This document shows positions 39,444-49,626 of a DNA stretch of 64,000 nt, in pieces. Position 1 is the stretch's first letter. Each line of letters starts with the position of its first letter. The DNA is from Quercus robur. Lineage: Eukaryota > Streptophyta > Magnoliopsida > Fagales > Fagaceae. The stretch covers positions 8,182,474 to 8,246,473 of the forward strand of contig NC_065536.1 in assembly GCF_932294415.1 (NCBI RefSeq), given 5' to 3'. A program made the translations under genes and the position numbers. Below the pieces are notes generated by a model. It saw only the letters and a list, made by a program, of their open reading frames with translations, had not been told where the DNA came from and did no database searches.

Positions 39444-41905
39444 ACTGCCTCAGTTGGAACTGCCGTGGATTGGGCCAGCCACGTGCAGTTCTGGAACTCA
39501 CGGAGATGGTCAAAAAGTACTCTCCGGCCATCATTTTTCTCATGGAAACCAGATCAAAGGAAAGCTTCTTAAAAAAACTAGTTTCGAAATTACAGACAGA
39601 CAATGTTTTTATTGTTCCACGAACAAACACAGGAGGAGGTTTGGCGCTCTACTGGAAAAATAGCATTGACCTTAATGTAATGAGTTCCTCACCAACTTAT
39701 ATTGACGCAGTGGTTAACCCAGGAGTGGATGACGCCTGGCGGTTCACGGGTTTCTATGGAAATCCGGTAACAGCCAACCGGGAACACTCTTGGGCGCTAC
39801 TTAAACACCTATGTCTCAAGATGGATCTACCATGGATGTGCATAGGAGATTTCAACGAAATTGTTAAAGCGGAAGAAAAAATGGGAGGTGCCCTTAGGCG
39901 GGAAAGACAAATGAGGGAATTCCGGGAAGTGTTGGATTTTTGTGGCTTTCGTGACTTGGGCTTTGTGGGTTCACCATTCACTTGGTGCAATAACCGTCCT
40001 GATGAAGGGGTGACATGGATCCGGTTAGATAGGGGGGTGGCTACACCTTCGTGGTCCCAATTATTCCCAACAGTCCGAGTACATCACATAGCTGGTTCCT
40101 TATCAGATCATTGCCCATTATGGCTGAGTTCAGATGATGAGAACAAGCGGTTCTACAAGCGGAATAGACCATTTCGTTTTGAAGCGGCATGGTTGAAGGA
40201 TGAGGGGTGTGAAGGGGTAATCAAGCAGGCATGGCAGAAACAAAGTCCAGGAGAGCATATGGATAAGGTAATACAAAAAATTGAGGCATGCCGTACAAGC
40301 CTTCAGTGTTGGAGCAGATTGTCCTTTGGCAATATAAGACAGTTGCTGGAAAAAAAGAAGAAGCAGCTGGTTCAAGCAGAAGCTTTATCAATGAGAGGGG
40401 GCAGCCATGAACAGGTTCGGATTCTAAAAGGGGAAGTATATGATCTCATGGTGAAGGAAGATGTCATGTGGCACCAAAGGGCACGGGTTGAGTGGTTGCA
40501 AAGTGGAGACATGAATACCTCTTATTTTCACAGTAGAGCAACTCAACGAAATAAAAGAAATTTTATTTCAAAGCTGGTCTTGGAGGATAACTCAGTTGTT
40601 GAAGATGAAAAAATGATTGGAGAAGCAATGGTGAACTATTTCAGAAATATTTTCACTTCAACGTCCCCATCTGATTTTGAGCCAATTCTCCAAGGTATTG
40701 AGCCAAAGATAACCCCTGGTATGAATGCAGACTTGACCCGAGATTTCACAGCTGTAGAGGTGGAGAAAGCCTTGAAACAAATGAAACCACTGACAGCACC
40801 TGGACCCGATGGTATGTCTCCTATTTTTTACAAATCTTGTTGGAATTTTATAAGCCAAGATGTAATTGCTGCTGCCCTTTCTGTTCTTAATTCGGGTACA
40901 ATGCCAGAAAACTTAAACCACACCTACATAGCCCTCATTCCAAAGACCAAATCACCAGAACAAGCAAAAGATTTTAGACCAATAAGCCTTTGTAATGTTC
41001 TATACAAAATCATCTCCAAGACCATAGCAAACCGCCTAAAAACACTCCTACCCAAACTGGTTTCTGAGTCACAAAGTGCCTTCATGTCCAATAGATTGAT
41101 ATCTGACAATATCCTTGTTGCCTTTGAAACACTCCACCACATTAAAAATAAGCGGAAAGGAAAATCGGGTTTTATGGCTCTTAAGCTTGATATGAGCAAA
41201 GCATATGACCGAGTGGAATGGATCTTTTTAGAAAAACTTATGGAGAAATTGGGTTTTGGTAGCAGGTGGATTTCTCTTATAAGCTCTTGTATGCGTACTG
41301 TGTCATTTTCGGTATTGCTTAATGGTGAACCCCATGGTCACTTTACCCCTAATAGAGGACTCCGTCAAGGGGATCCCCTTTCCCCTTATTTGTTTCTCTT
41401 ATGTGCAGAAGGTTTACATTCTCTTATCCAGCAAGCTGAATGTTCCGGCTCACTTCGGGGTGTGTCTCTTTGTAGGGCTGGGCCAAAGGTGTCTCATCTC
41501 TTTTTTGCTGATGATAGCCTGCTATTTTGTAGAGCTAATCAGAAAGATAGCAGCACTATTCTGGAGATACTACAGCAATATGAGAAAGCATCGGGCCAAC
41601 AAATAAATAGAGAAAAAACCCAACTGTTTTTTAGCCCCAATACAGATCACGCCATGCAAGAGCACATCAAATCCAAGATAGGAGTATCGGCCATCCATCA
41701 TATTGAGTCATACCTTGGCTTACCAACTTTTGTTGGAAGAGGAAAAAAGAAAAGCTTCAGCTACATACGAGAACGGATTTGGCATAAGATTCAAGGATGG
41801 AAGGAAAAATTGTTGTCACAAGGGGGTCGGGAAGTCTTGATAAAGGCGGTCCTCCAAGCCATGCCATCCTACACCATGGGTTGTTTTTTGCTGCCCAAGT
41901 CTTTG
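39440..41905 (+). pseudogene. LINE B ORF2, N-terminal part: endonuclease and reverse transcriptase
   Basis: An uninterrupted 822-codon frame starts MNCLSWNCRGLG. The endonuclease shows METR, CIGDFNEI and LSDHCPLW. The reverse transcriptase shows APGPDGMSP, FRPISLCNVLYK, GLRQGDPLSPYLF and the catalytic SHLFFADDSLLF. LINE sequence stops at LLPKSL (41905), where the target duplication begins; the few residues after it are flank. Zinc finger and RNase H lie in the oppositely oriented piece, so the locus is not autonomous. Confidence 0.93.
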
Positions 41906-42149
41906 TTGAAGCCTAGTTTGTTTGTTTGTGTGTGTGTTTTTTTTTTAATCTGAGGTTTAGCCTTGGTAATTTATGTGCACGTGACTGTCATGTGAGTGAC
42001 GTTAGTCACTTTTAACAGTAGACTAACAGATGCCTCAGTTTGGCTAATGTGTGAAGTTTAGGAAGTAAATTAGCTAAAATTAAAGTTAGGGGTATAATAA
42101 CCACTACCTCAACTCAAGGGTCTCTTAGCATTTTTTCCAAAAAATACAC

Positions 42150-42510
42150 TATAGAGTTTGTTTGGGATTTACTTATATTGTTGAAACTAAAAACTTTTTG
42201 CTGAAAATATTATAGATAAAGGTAAAAGTTAGCTAAAATAGTACAGTTAGATACATAAATAATATCAAAAAATACAGTGAGACCCATAAATAGTAGCAAA
42301 AATAAGCTAAATAGTTAAAATAAGTTGGCAAAATTAGGATCTATTTAAATACCGCTTATTTGCTAAAAACTAAAAATTTATTACTGAAAATACTGTAATA
42401 AAATAATTTTTAAAAATGTCAATAGTGCAGTGAAACTCAGCCAAAAACACATAAGCAAAATAATTTGCACAAAAAAGCACACTTAATCATGCCAAACGGA
42501 CACTATGAGC
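42150..42510. mobile_element. Two adjoining MITE-like repeats, family X
   Basis: Two tandem or abutting copies (about 42150-42340 and 42350-42510) share TTTGCTGAAAATATT, GTGAGACCCATAAATAGTAG and AATAAGCTAAATAG with each other and with 33592-33780. The right edge GCCAAACGGACACT is typical of MITE ends. The rest up to 42825 is the promoter and leader of SF3A2, with a GA microsatellite near 42673-42696. Confidence 0.5.
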
Positions 42511-42825
42511 CTATAAGTGGGCCTATTTGAGCCCAAAAGGAGTTTTTTTCTCCAGCCCAAACCATTAAAATCTAAAATCCCAAATAAAAAAAAAAAAAAA
42601 AATCCTAAAATCCCTAACTAAAAACTGATCTGCAAAAAGAGAGAGAAACAGAGACACTGTGTGCTGCGACTTGAGAGAGAGAGAGAGAGAGAGAGAGTAT
42701 AGTAAGTATTTGTAGCATATGATTTTGGTTTTGGGTTTGGGTTTGTAATAACTAACTAATTTTCCTTTTCCAAATTGGGGTACAAGTGAGCAGAGAAGAA
42801 GAAGAGTCTTGTCGAGGACATCACA

Positions 42826-45800
42826 ATGGACAGGGAGTGGGGATCCAAGCCAGGTAGCGGAGGCGCCGCCTCCGCACAGAACGAAGCTATCGACCGCCGT
42901 GAGCGCCTCCGAAGGCTCGCCCTCGAGACCATCGATCTCGCCAAAGACCCTTATTTTATGCGCAACCATCTTGGCAGGCACACACTCTCTCTTTTTCTTT
43001 CTCTTTGTTTGTTGTGTTTCTGATTTTGGTTTCTGATTTTGATTTCTGGGGTTTTCGTTTTTTGTAGTTATGAGTGTAAACTTTGCTTGACGCTCCACAA
43101 CAATGAGGGGAATTACTTGGCTCACACGCAAGGAAAACGGCATCAAACTAATTTGGCCAAGAGAGCTGCTCGTGAAGCCAAGGAAGCTCCTGCTCAGCCT
43201 CAACCCCACAAGCGCAAAGTCTCCGTTCGCAAAACAGGCAAGCAAGCAAACCCTTTTTCCCCCATATTTTTTCACTATAATCTTGTTCCTGTCTCTGAGT
43301 CATTTTGTCGAACACTTAGTGTGCTAGTGTGAATTGTGTTAATATTGGTTGATAGTGTGAATAAGATCACATCTTTTGTGTGTTTGTAGGTGATTTTGTC
43401 GAAAGGGTAAAACTTAGGTGCAATAAAATAAAAATAGTGTTATCTTTTTCAAGGAAAATTAAATTCAAAACAACCAGGTGTTTGAATTCAATTGGGGAGC
43501 CTAATGTAGTGCACCTAAGGTACTGTAACTAAGTTTTATAGTTGTCAAAGTTATTCTGTGACTGTGAGACCCCGTTTGACTGCCTTTCGTAATTAGATTG
43601 AGATGGCAACTTAAAAGGACGTAGTCCTTGACCTTGGGTGGGCGGTATTGGGATAAGCTAACTTTTTGCGGTTCATGAAAATGAAGATTGTTTATTTGTT
43701 TGGGTTTTCTTATTTTATTTTAAATGGTAAGTAATTTGATCATTATGCATGATGTACCATTTTGATTCCTGAAGGAGTAGGATTTACATGACATGACATA
43801 CCTGAGGGTTTTATCTTGATTAGGAATAGCATTTTGGAGTTCTTGTTGTATTTATTTTGATAAGTGAAGGACTTAAAAATGTTACAATTGAAAAATAAAA
43901 GCTATAAAAAAAAAAAAAAAAAAAGGATTTTTATGTGACTAATTGGTTTTACTAAAAGCCATAAGGAGAAAGGGATATATGTCTTGTCTTGGCTTCACTT
44001 TTGGCAAGAGGAGGTGGTGTGTTAAGAATATTAGGGTTTAGTCTTACAAATAGCTCAAATGAAGAGGATTTGTAGGAAAGGAGCTTCAGCAAGTACTATT
44101 TGAATGACTTATTAGGATTAGAGTTAACATTGATTTATAAATTTATGGGTCCTTCCCAGAAACTGGGAGTGTTTGGTAGAGTAGTTTGAGTAATGTTGTA
44201 TGTAGTTTTTCGAAATACGTGTAGGTGAAAAAGTGTGTGGAAATGTGTGTAATGTTGTTTAAAATGTGAAAATGTGAGTTTGAGATAGAATACCAAACAG
44301 GCCCTAAAAATTTATTTGAGTGTTGGAGAAGTGTTAACGAGTATAGATGATAGTCTCTATGGGTTTCCTGTTGTGGATTTTAGTGGTTTGAATAGCTTAG
44401 TGGTAATGACATCTTGTGTCCAATGTCTGTTGTTCAAACCATACCTCCCCCTCCCTCACTATCTACCTATCAAAAAAACACTGGTATCTTTTTTATTTGT
44501 TGTGATAAGTAGATTTTACTGGTTTTACTGATGATATCCTAAATGTTTTGAATCATTGAAGTATTCCATTGTTAATTTTAACGATCTTATTTTTCTTAAT
44601 CCATAATTATTTCTCCATTCGGTGTCCTTGCAGTGAAAATTGGAAGGCCTGGGTATCGGGTAACAAAGCAGTTTGATTCAGAGACAAAACAGAGGTCTCT
44701 TCTCTTCCAGGTGATTGTTAGTTATTTTTCTCTCTTTCTCCAATATATTTTGGTTGTATAATACAAATCTCTTTGTTGCTGGTAATGGTGATTTTTGTTT
44801 ATGGATATGTTGAGCTGTGACAGTGAGACATTATATTAACTATCTTTTTCTGGCAATGTTGTTGTTTCAAGTAGATTGAATATCCTGAGATTGAAGACCT
44901 CTCAAAGCCTAGGCATAGGTTTATGTCATCTTATGAGCAGGTGACCTTTCTTAACTAGTTTCTTTCATAAGCATTTTCACATGCTGCTGTTGATTTATTT
45001 TCTATACAGTCACTGCACTTAAAATGATTGTAGCTGAATTTACACTTTTGTTTTTTCAAAGATGAGCTAATGTTCTAACAATTTTTTTATCACATCTCAA
45101 TGGATGCAGAGGGTCCAACCATTTGATAAAAGATACCAGTATCTTCTGTTTGCTGCTGAACCATATGAGATCATTGCTTTCAAGGTAAATCAAGCACATA
45201 ATTGTAAAAGCTTTTGATATGCGTCTTAATAGTTAGTTTCAGTAATCTTAGTGGTTGTGCTTGTGTATTTTCGTTTCAGGTTCCTAGCACAGAGATTGAC
45301 AAAACCCCTCCCAAGTTCTTCACACATTGGGATCCAGACTCAAAAATGTTCACGGTTAGTTTGCTTAATACTTTTCTCTATTGCTTCATATGTTTTCGGA
45401 TGTGCTCTGGCACAAAGACCAACTGTTTGAACATTCTACCTGGTCCATTCCTGGTGTGCTTTCAACCTAGTCTTGGTTGCTTATAAGTTAGTGGGCTAAA
45501 ATAGTAAAATTTGTGCACCCTAGAGAACTCATCTAAGTCACCTGGTGGATCAGCTCTTGTTCATAATTCCAATTATAGTTCTCTTTCTCTAAATTACTTT
45601 GGCACCAACTGATGCCACCAAGTAGACCAAAGCTAATATATCAACTGAATTGGTTGGACCATCTTCCAGTCTCACTGGTTTCGTTAAATTACTCTGATTT
45701 TTTTTTAATGAATTTCTTGTTTTGTCAATGGTGACTTTTAGCTGACCTGGTTATTTGTTGTGTATTAACTTGCAGTTGCAGTTATATTTTAAAACCAAGC

Positions 45801-46237
45801 CGCCAGAGGCAAGCAAGCCTCAACCTGCCCCTGCATCCAATGGCACAACAGCTCCTGGTGTCCCATCAAGGCCTTTGCCACCACCACCCCAAGCTCCACC
45901 ACCGCCGCCTCCTCCAACCCAAGGAGTACCACCTGGTGGACCTATTGGAAATCCTCCTAGAGCCCCTCCACCTTCAATACCTGCATCGTTCCCACCTCCG
46001 CCACCTCCTACAGCAAATGGCCCTAGGCCTATGCCCCCTGGTGGAACTCCACCTGTCCCTCCCCCACCCCCGGTTGGTAGTGGCACAATGGCAAATTTCA
46101 CTCCTGGTACTAGGCCTCCAATGCCTCCCCCACAAGGTTTTCCAAACCAACAGATGCAGGGCCAAGGGATTCGTCCATTGCCGCCACCTCCTAGCATGGG
46201 ACAACAGATCCCCAGGCCTCCTCCTCCTTCTCAGTAG
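42826..46237 (+). CDS. SF3A2: Splicing factor 3A subunit 2 (SF3a66/PRP11)
   Basis: Seven exons (42826-42977, 43068-43237, 44634-44710, 44875-44940, 45110-45184, 45280-45354, 45776-46237) join in phase to give 358 residues. Exon 1 reads MDREWGSKPGSGGAASAQNE. Exon 2 has the matrin-type C2H2 finger (YECKLCLTLHNNEGNYLAHT, then GKRH). Exons 3-6 carry the conserved core (KIGRPGYRVTKQFD, RVQPFDKRYQYLLFAAEPYE, HWDPDSKMF). Exon 7 is a proline/glycine-rich tail. SF3A2 is a subunit of SF3a in the U2 snRNP and helps branch-site recognition in the nucleus. Introns 1 and 2 both need GC donors (GGCAG|GCACAC and AACAG|GCAAGC). The gene otherwise looks intact. Confidence 0.94.
44165..44304. mobile_element. 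Family Y Tourist-like MITE in SF3A2 intron 2
   Basis: A 140-bp stretch from GGGAGTGTTTGGTAGAG to ACCAAACAGGCCC is the inverted relative of 33996-34123, sharing TGTAGTTTTT, GTAGGTGAAAAAGT and AATGTTGTTTAAAATG. TAA follows the right end, but the left neighbour is ACT, so the duplication is no longer clean. Confidence 0.7.
44385..44478 (+). mobile_element. tRNA-derived SINE in SF3A2 intron 2
   Basis: An A box TAGCTTAGTGG (44393-44403) and a B box TGTTCAAACC (44431-44440) are properly spaced, followed by a pyrimidine-rich body and the tail CTACCTATCAAAAAAA. This is the classic form of a short plant SINE. It cannot fold as a complete tRNA. Confidence 0.7.
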
Positions 46238-46626
46238 GCATATCAAGAACTTTGTTTGAGAACCCTTTTTGAACTATGTCTATGTGAAGGATAAAGATGT
46301 GGTTATCCTTATATTTTAACAGAATTGAAGTTGGATCTAGTTAGCAATATTTAAGACCCTTTTGAGTATTGGCTTATTGTGTATTTTGCCGTTTCAATTT
46401 GTTAACTTGTCCAGTACCTTTTCATTTTTTCGCTTTATTACTAATATAATTTTTTTAAAGGCTTGGAGAAAGCACAAGCTCCATAGATATTGTTAGATTT
46501 ATTTTAAGACCTTTGTTTGTGGAGAAGCATTTTAACTTTTAAGACTTCTTTTGCCGCAATTGTCATGTCAAATGCAAAACATAGCCTCAATATGTTGTTT
46601 GGTGTTGCACTTCCGGCATCTCATTG
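46238..46626. other. SF3A2 3'UTR and downstream DNA
   Basis: AT-rich sequence with several AATAAT-like and TTTGTT elements suitable for plant polyadenylation. The exact 3' end cannot be fixed. No other gene is seen. Confidence 0.5.
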
Positions 46627-47010
46627 AAAATGTGTAGTGTACAAAGTGCTGATAGAAATCAGTAGTGTCAAAATGTGTAGTGTACAAAGTGCTGATAGAA
46701 ATCAATAGGGTGAGGAGTTATTGACTGATATAATATGTTAAAAATCTATTCAATATTAGTTCAAGAGGTTTATAAGTTGATGTAAACGACAATAACATAA
46801 TAAATCAATTTTTGAACTATGATTTTGTTTTGTGATGTAACGATTAATGTAATTTCTATCACGACAATAACATAATAAATCAATTTTTGAACTATGATTT
46901 TGTTTGGTGTTTAAAATGATACGATTTTAATGTGATTTCTATCACAACAATAACATAATAAATTAATTTTTGAACTATGATTTTGTTTGGTGTTTAAAAT
47001 GATACGATTC
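46627..47010. repeat. Two small tandem-repeat arrays
   Basis: A 43-bp unit (AAAATGTGTAGTGTACAAAG, then TGCTGATAGAAATCA) occurs twice at 46627-46712. From 46786 a unit of 75-83 bp (ACAATAACATAATAAAT, then TTTTTGAACTATGATTTTG) occurs three times, at 46786, 46861 and 46944. The second and third units share a tail GGTGTTTAAAATGATACGAT absent from the first. Confidence 0.85.
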
Positions 47011-48010
47011 CAAACCGAAAGAAAAATCTCTTAATCTAGTGAAAAGGAAGATCCTCTCTAATCCATTATGCCTGCGATGCAGAAGCAACGATGAAACAAA
47101 TTTACATGCCCTATGCGACTTGTTCAAAAATATCTAAGGATGGTCTTTTTTTTTGGTTGTAAATACAGCATTCATAAGTAAATTAAGATCTTACAAAACG
47201 GTTTGAACGAGCCACAGAGTTATCAAACTCTAATAAAAGGAGTACATCAAAAGGGGGATCTTCAAATAATATAGAATCTGAAAATAAGAAGTACACTCTC
47301 TTGGTTAAGGCATCGGTGCACTTGTTGGCCTCCACATTGTAGTGTATTGCTTCACACCTATGGAAAAACTTATACTAAACTCCATCAATCATTCATAATC
47401 TAGATAAGAGAATATTAGGACAATACTCATTATCTAATAGCTAATATGATTTCCTTGGCATCTAATTCCAAAATTAGATTACGGATCTGAATCTCCCTAA
47501 TTAAAATGAGGCAATTCCTAACACCTCAAGCTCCATCCACCACACTCAAAACTTTAACCAATTGCTCAGGAAAACCCCTCACCCAGTTACCCTCCTTATT
47601 ACAGGGTTCATTGACATCATTGAAGTGATAATCCGTGAGAATCAAATACTATATTTATTTACTGAGATTGTCCCTTCCTTGTGGTATCTCATAAACAAAG
47701 TCAGGGTTGGTGAGGAGGTATTGCCACTACATATGATCTATAAGGTAGGTCATGAGAAGCTAAGAGAGTTTTAGTGCATTTGAGTTTTTTTCAAATCAGA
47801 TGCCCCCACCAAGAGTAAATCCAAAGGGATCCCCTAACATGTGGCTTCTACAAAGTCAATTTTGATGGCGCCACATTTGAAGCAAGTCTCTTTCTTGTAC
47901 ATTTACAAGCAAGGCAATAGTTTAACGAACGCTTTAGCAAGGAGAGCTAGATTCTCTTATCCATTGTTAGCCATTGAGCCTAGATGGGGTCAATTCCACT
48001 GAACATTCAT
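47011..48010 (+). pseudogene. Decayed LINE ORF2 C-terminal fragment (zf-RVT and RNase H)
   Basis: On the plus strand 47020-47140 reads KRKILSNPLCLRCRSNDE, then LHALCD, a zf-RVT finger. After an interruption, 47600-47990 reads NKVRVGEEVLPL, then GFYKVNFDGATF and TNALARRARFSYPLL, the RNase H part. Several stops and frame changes make it a relic. The interruption (about 47148-47560) is a second fragment on the minus strand. Confidence 0.65.
47148..47560 (-). pseudogene. Truncated LINE RNase H fragment nested in the previous one
   Basis: Beginning with T's at about 47149-47156 (poly(A) of a minus-strand copy), the complement reads IQIRNLILELDAKEI and later EANKCTDAL with stops between, the RNase H end of an L1 ORF2. 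It lies in the opposite orientation inside the plus-strand relic. No target duplication was recovered. Confidence 0.55.
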
Positions 48011-49130
48011 GATGTATACTAAACTTGGCAAAATTTGACTCAAATTGGTAATTCAACCTAAACCCGAGATTTTTGATCTAGAGTAAAAATGAGTTGACCC
48101 ATGACTTGATTTATTTTACCGAGTCGGGCAAGTTAACTCGTATGACTCGTGACTTGACCTGTTTTATTTATTAATATTCTTAGGATAATGGGTTATGTAA
48201 GGCTAAGTGTAAATGGTGTGGGAAAATTTATACGGCATATAGCAATTTTCAAGTATGAAGATTTTCGATGCTAGATCTATTACTAACATTGAGTAGATTG
48301 AGGTGCACTCCGTATTAAATATTTACACTTTTTCTTTACTTAATATATTATTATTATTATTATTCTTTTTTAATTTAGTTATCCTTCTAGGTAATATAAT
48401 TTTATTATTATTTTACATGCAACAACAATATGAGCAATTGAGAAGATAGATAATTTGACTTGGTTCACGACATTTAGTGTGATGATACATTAGCAGAATT
48501 TGAATTGTGTAAACTTAAGAATCAATGTATTATTTAACTTTTATTTTTGAATATTACGTTATTTTTTTATATTTTATTATTTGTTATTTTTCTTATTTTT
48601 TAATATGTGAAAAAATTATGGGTCAACCTATAACCCAATCTACACCACTCCTTGCATCTCATTTAAAAGACTTGTTTTTGACTTGAACCCAATCGACCCA
48701 CCTAACTTGTTTGGCAATTTTAGCCCAGCTTGAATAAAAAGTGTCTTGTTTTTTAAAATAAAAAATTTAGAAATAATTTCAAACATAAACTCCTGATAAA
48801 TACTTTTTTTTTTTTTTTTTGCTAATTCCTGATAAATACTTTTTAATCCTCTATGAAGAAATAATTAAAATTTTTTTTAAAAACTTTACGCGTTCCTCTC
48901 TGTATACCTTGTCACCATGTGGCAAGAGGGAAAAGGCCGTAAGGGTGTCGGTTTTAACACGCAACGTAAGGGCAATTCGGTACATTCGCACGGTAAATCT
49001 TAACATATATTATATACTAATTTTTAATATTTTTACGGTTATCACCATATATACATATCTGCCTTCATAGTTTATTATCCCAAAGACTCTTCCAGAAGCA
49101 TTCAGCCAAAAAAAAAAACACTTTTCCGGA
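48011..49130. other. Intergenic DNA upstream of the SR gene
   Basis: AT-rich. Motifs around GACTTG/CAAGTC and GGGTCAACC near 48060-48170 and 48620-48720 suggest the two ends of an old hAT-like repeat, but the termini are not clear. The promoter of the SR gene should lie in the last few hundred bases. Confidence 0.4.
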
Positions 49131-49377
49131 AGCTCCCATTATCTTCCAAAACCAGACTCACTTCTCTATCTTTCAAGGTAAATTATATATAATCCTTTTT
49201 TATTATTGTTACTATTATTATTTTTTTTAAGTTTAATTTTCTAAGCCCATGTTTTAATCTGTTTGGTAATTATTTCGATTAATTTCTTTAATAATTCATA
49301 GTTTCTTTAAAATAAAATTTACTCAGTGATCCACAATATATGCATGTGTTTGGATCAATTATATAAATTAAGCTTTC

Positions 49378-49490
49378 AAATGGGTCTTTGTTTTTTTTTC
49401 CTGGAAAAGATTCAAGTTTGCATCTTTTTCTTAAATGGGTAATTGTTTTTTTTTTCCTGGAAAAGATTAAATCTTGCATCTTTTTCTTAA
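49378..49490. repeat. 55-bp tandem duplication in the SR gene 5'UTR intron
   Basis: Two copies of a unit starting AAATGGGT and containing TTCCTGGAAAAGATT and GCATCTTTTTCTT (starts 49378 and 49433) lie within the leader intron at 49178-49618. A third AAATGGGT begins at 49489. Confidence 0.8.
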
Positions 49491-49626
49491 ATGGGTAATT
49501 TTTGTTTTTTTCGAATTACAACTTTTTATAGTGATTTTCGTATTAGTGAAGATTTTTTTTTTTTTTTTTTTTTTTTGTGTTAATGATGATTTGAATCAAT
49601 TTGAATTTTTTTTTTTAGGGAAAAAA

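Larger units (their letters stand above)
36628..41905 (-). mobile_element. LINE B: recent L1-type insertion with 5' inversion (twin priming)
   Basis: The insertion has a perfect 14-bp target duplication TTGAAGCCTAGTTT (36614-36627 and 41906-41919) and a poly(A) tail seen as about 27 T's (36628-36654). Next to the tail lies the 3' part of ORF2 on the minus strand (36678-38188). From about 38190 to 41905 the 5' part (ORF1 and most of ORF2) lies on the plus strand. This arrangement, an inverted upstream piece joined to a downstream piece inside one target duplication, is the established product of twin priming. Relative to LINE A about 47 residues of ORF2 are missing at the breakpoint. ORF1 is 5'-truncated. 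No stops or frameshifts remain within the pieces. Confidence 0.95.
36139..42138. mobile_element. Long-TIR DNA element (Mutator-like?) hosting LINE B
   Basis: About 190 bp at the left (36139-36328) pairs with the complement of 41953-42138 at the right. Landmarks are the outer AAAAAATGCTAAGA / AAAAAATACTAAGA, then GTGGTTATTA / GTGGCTATTA, ACACATT, CTGTTAGTCTAC / CCGTTAGTCTAC and GACTAACGT. Without LINE B the element is about 720 bp and seems to lack a transposase. Long inverted repeats suggest a MULE. The outer duplication could not be read because the flanks are A-rich. The non-TIR part at about 36330-36613 might be captured sequence. Confidence 0.7.

Noticed and set aside
38211-41953. Host gene encoding a zinc-knuckle protein and reverse transcriptase
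   Set aside because: Both frames lie within the exact target duplication of LINE B and belong to it.
42565-43275. 236-codon minus-strand open frame
   Set aside because: It runs antisense through SF3A2 exons 1 and 2 and their GA-rich leader, and has no domain. The plus-strand frame with its zinc finger is the real coding strand.
44393-44440. Possible tRNA gene from good A and B boxes
   Set aside because: No cloverleaf can be drawn and the body continues into a SINE-type tail.
45820-46246. Long open frames on the other strand and in other frames, rich in Gly or Arg
   Set aside because: They are shadows of the proline-rich last exon of SF3A2; the repeated codons keep other frames open.
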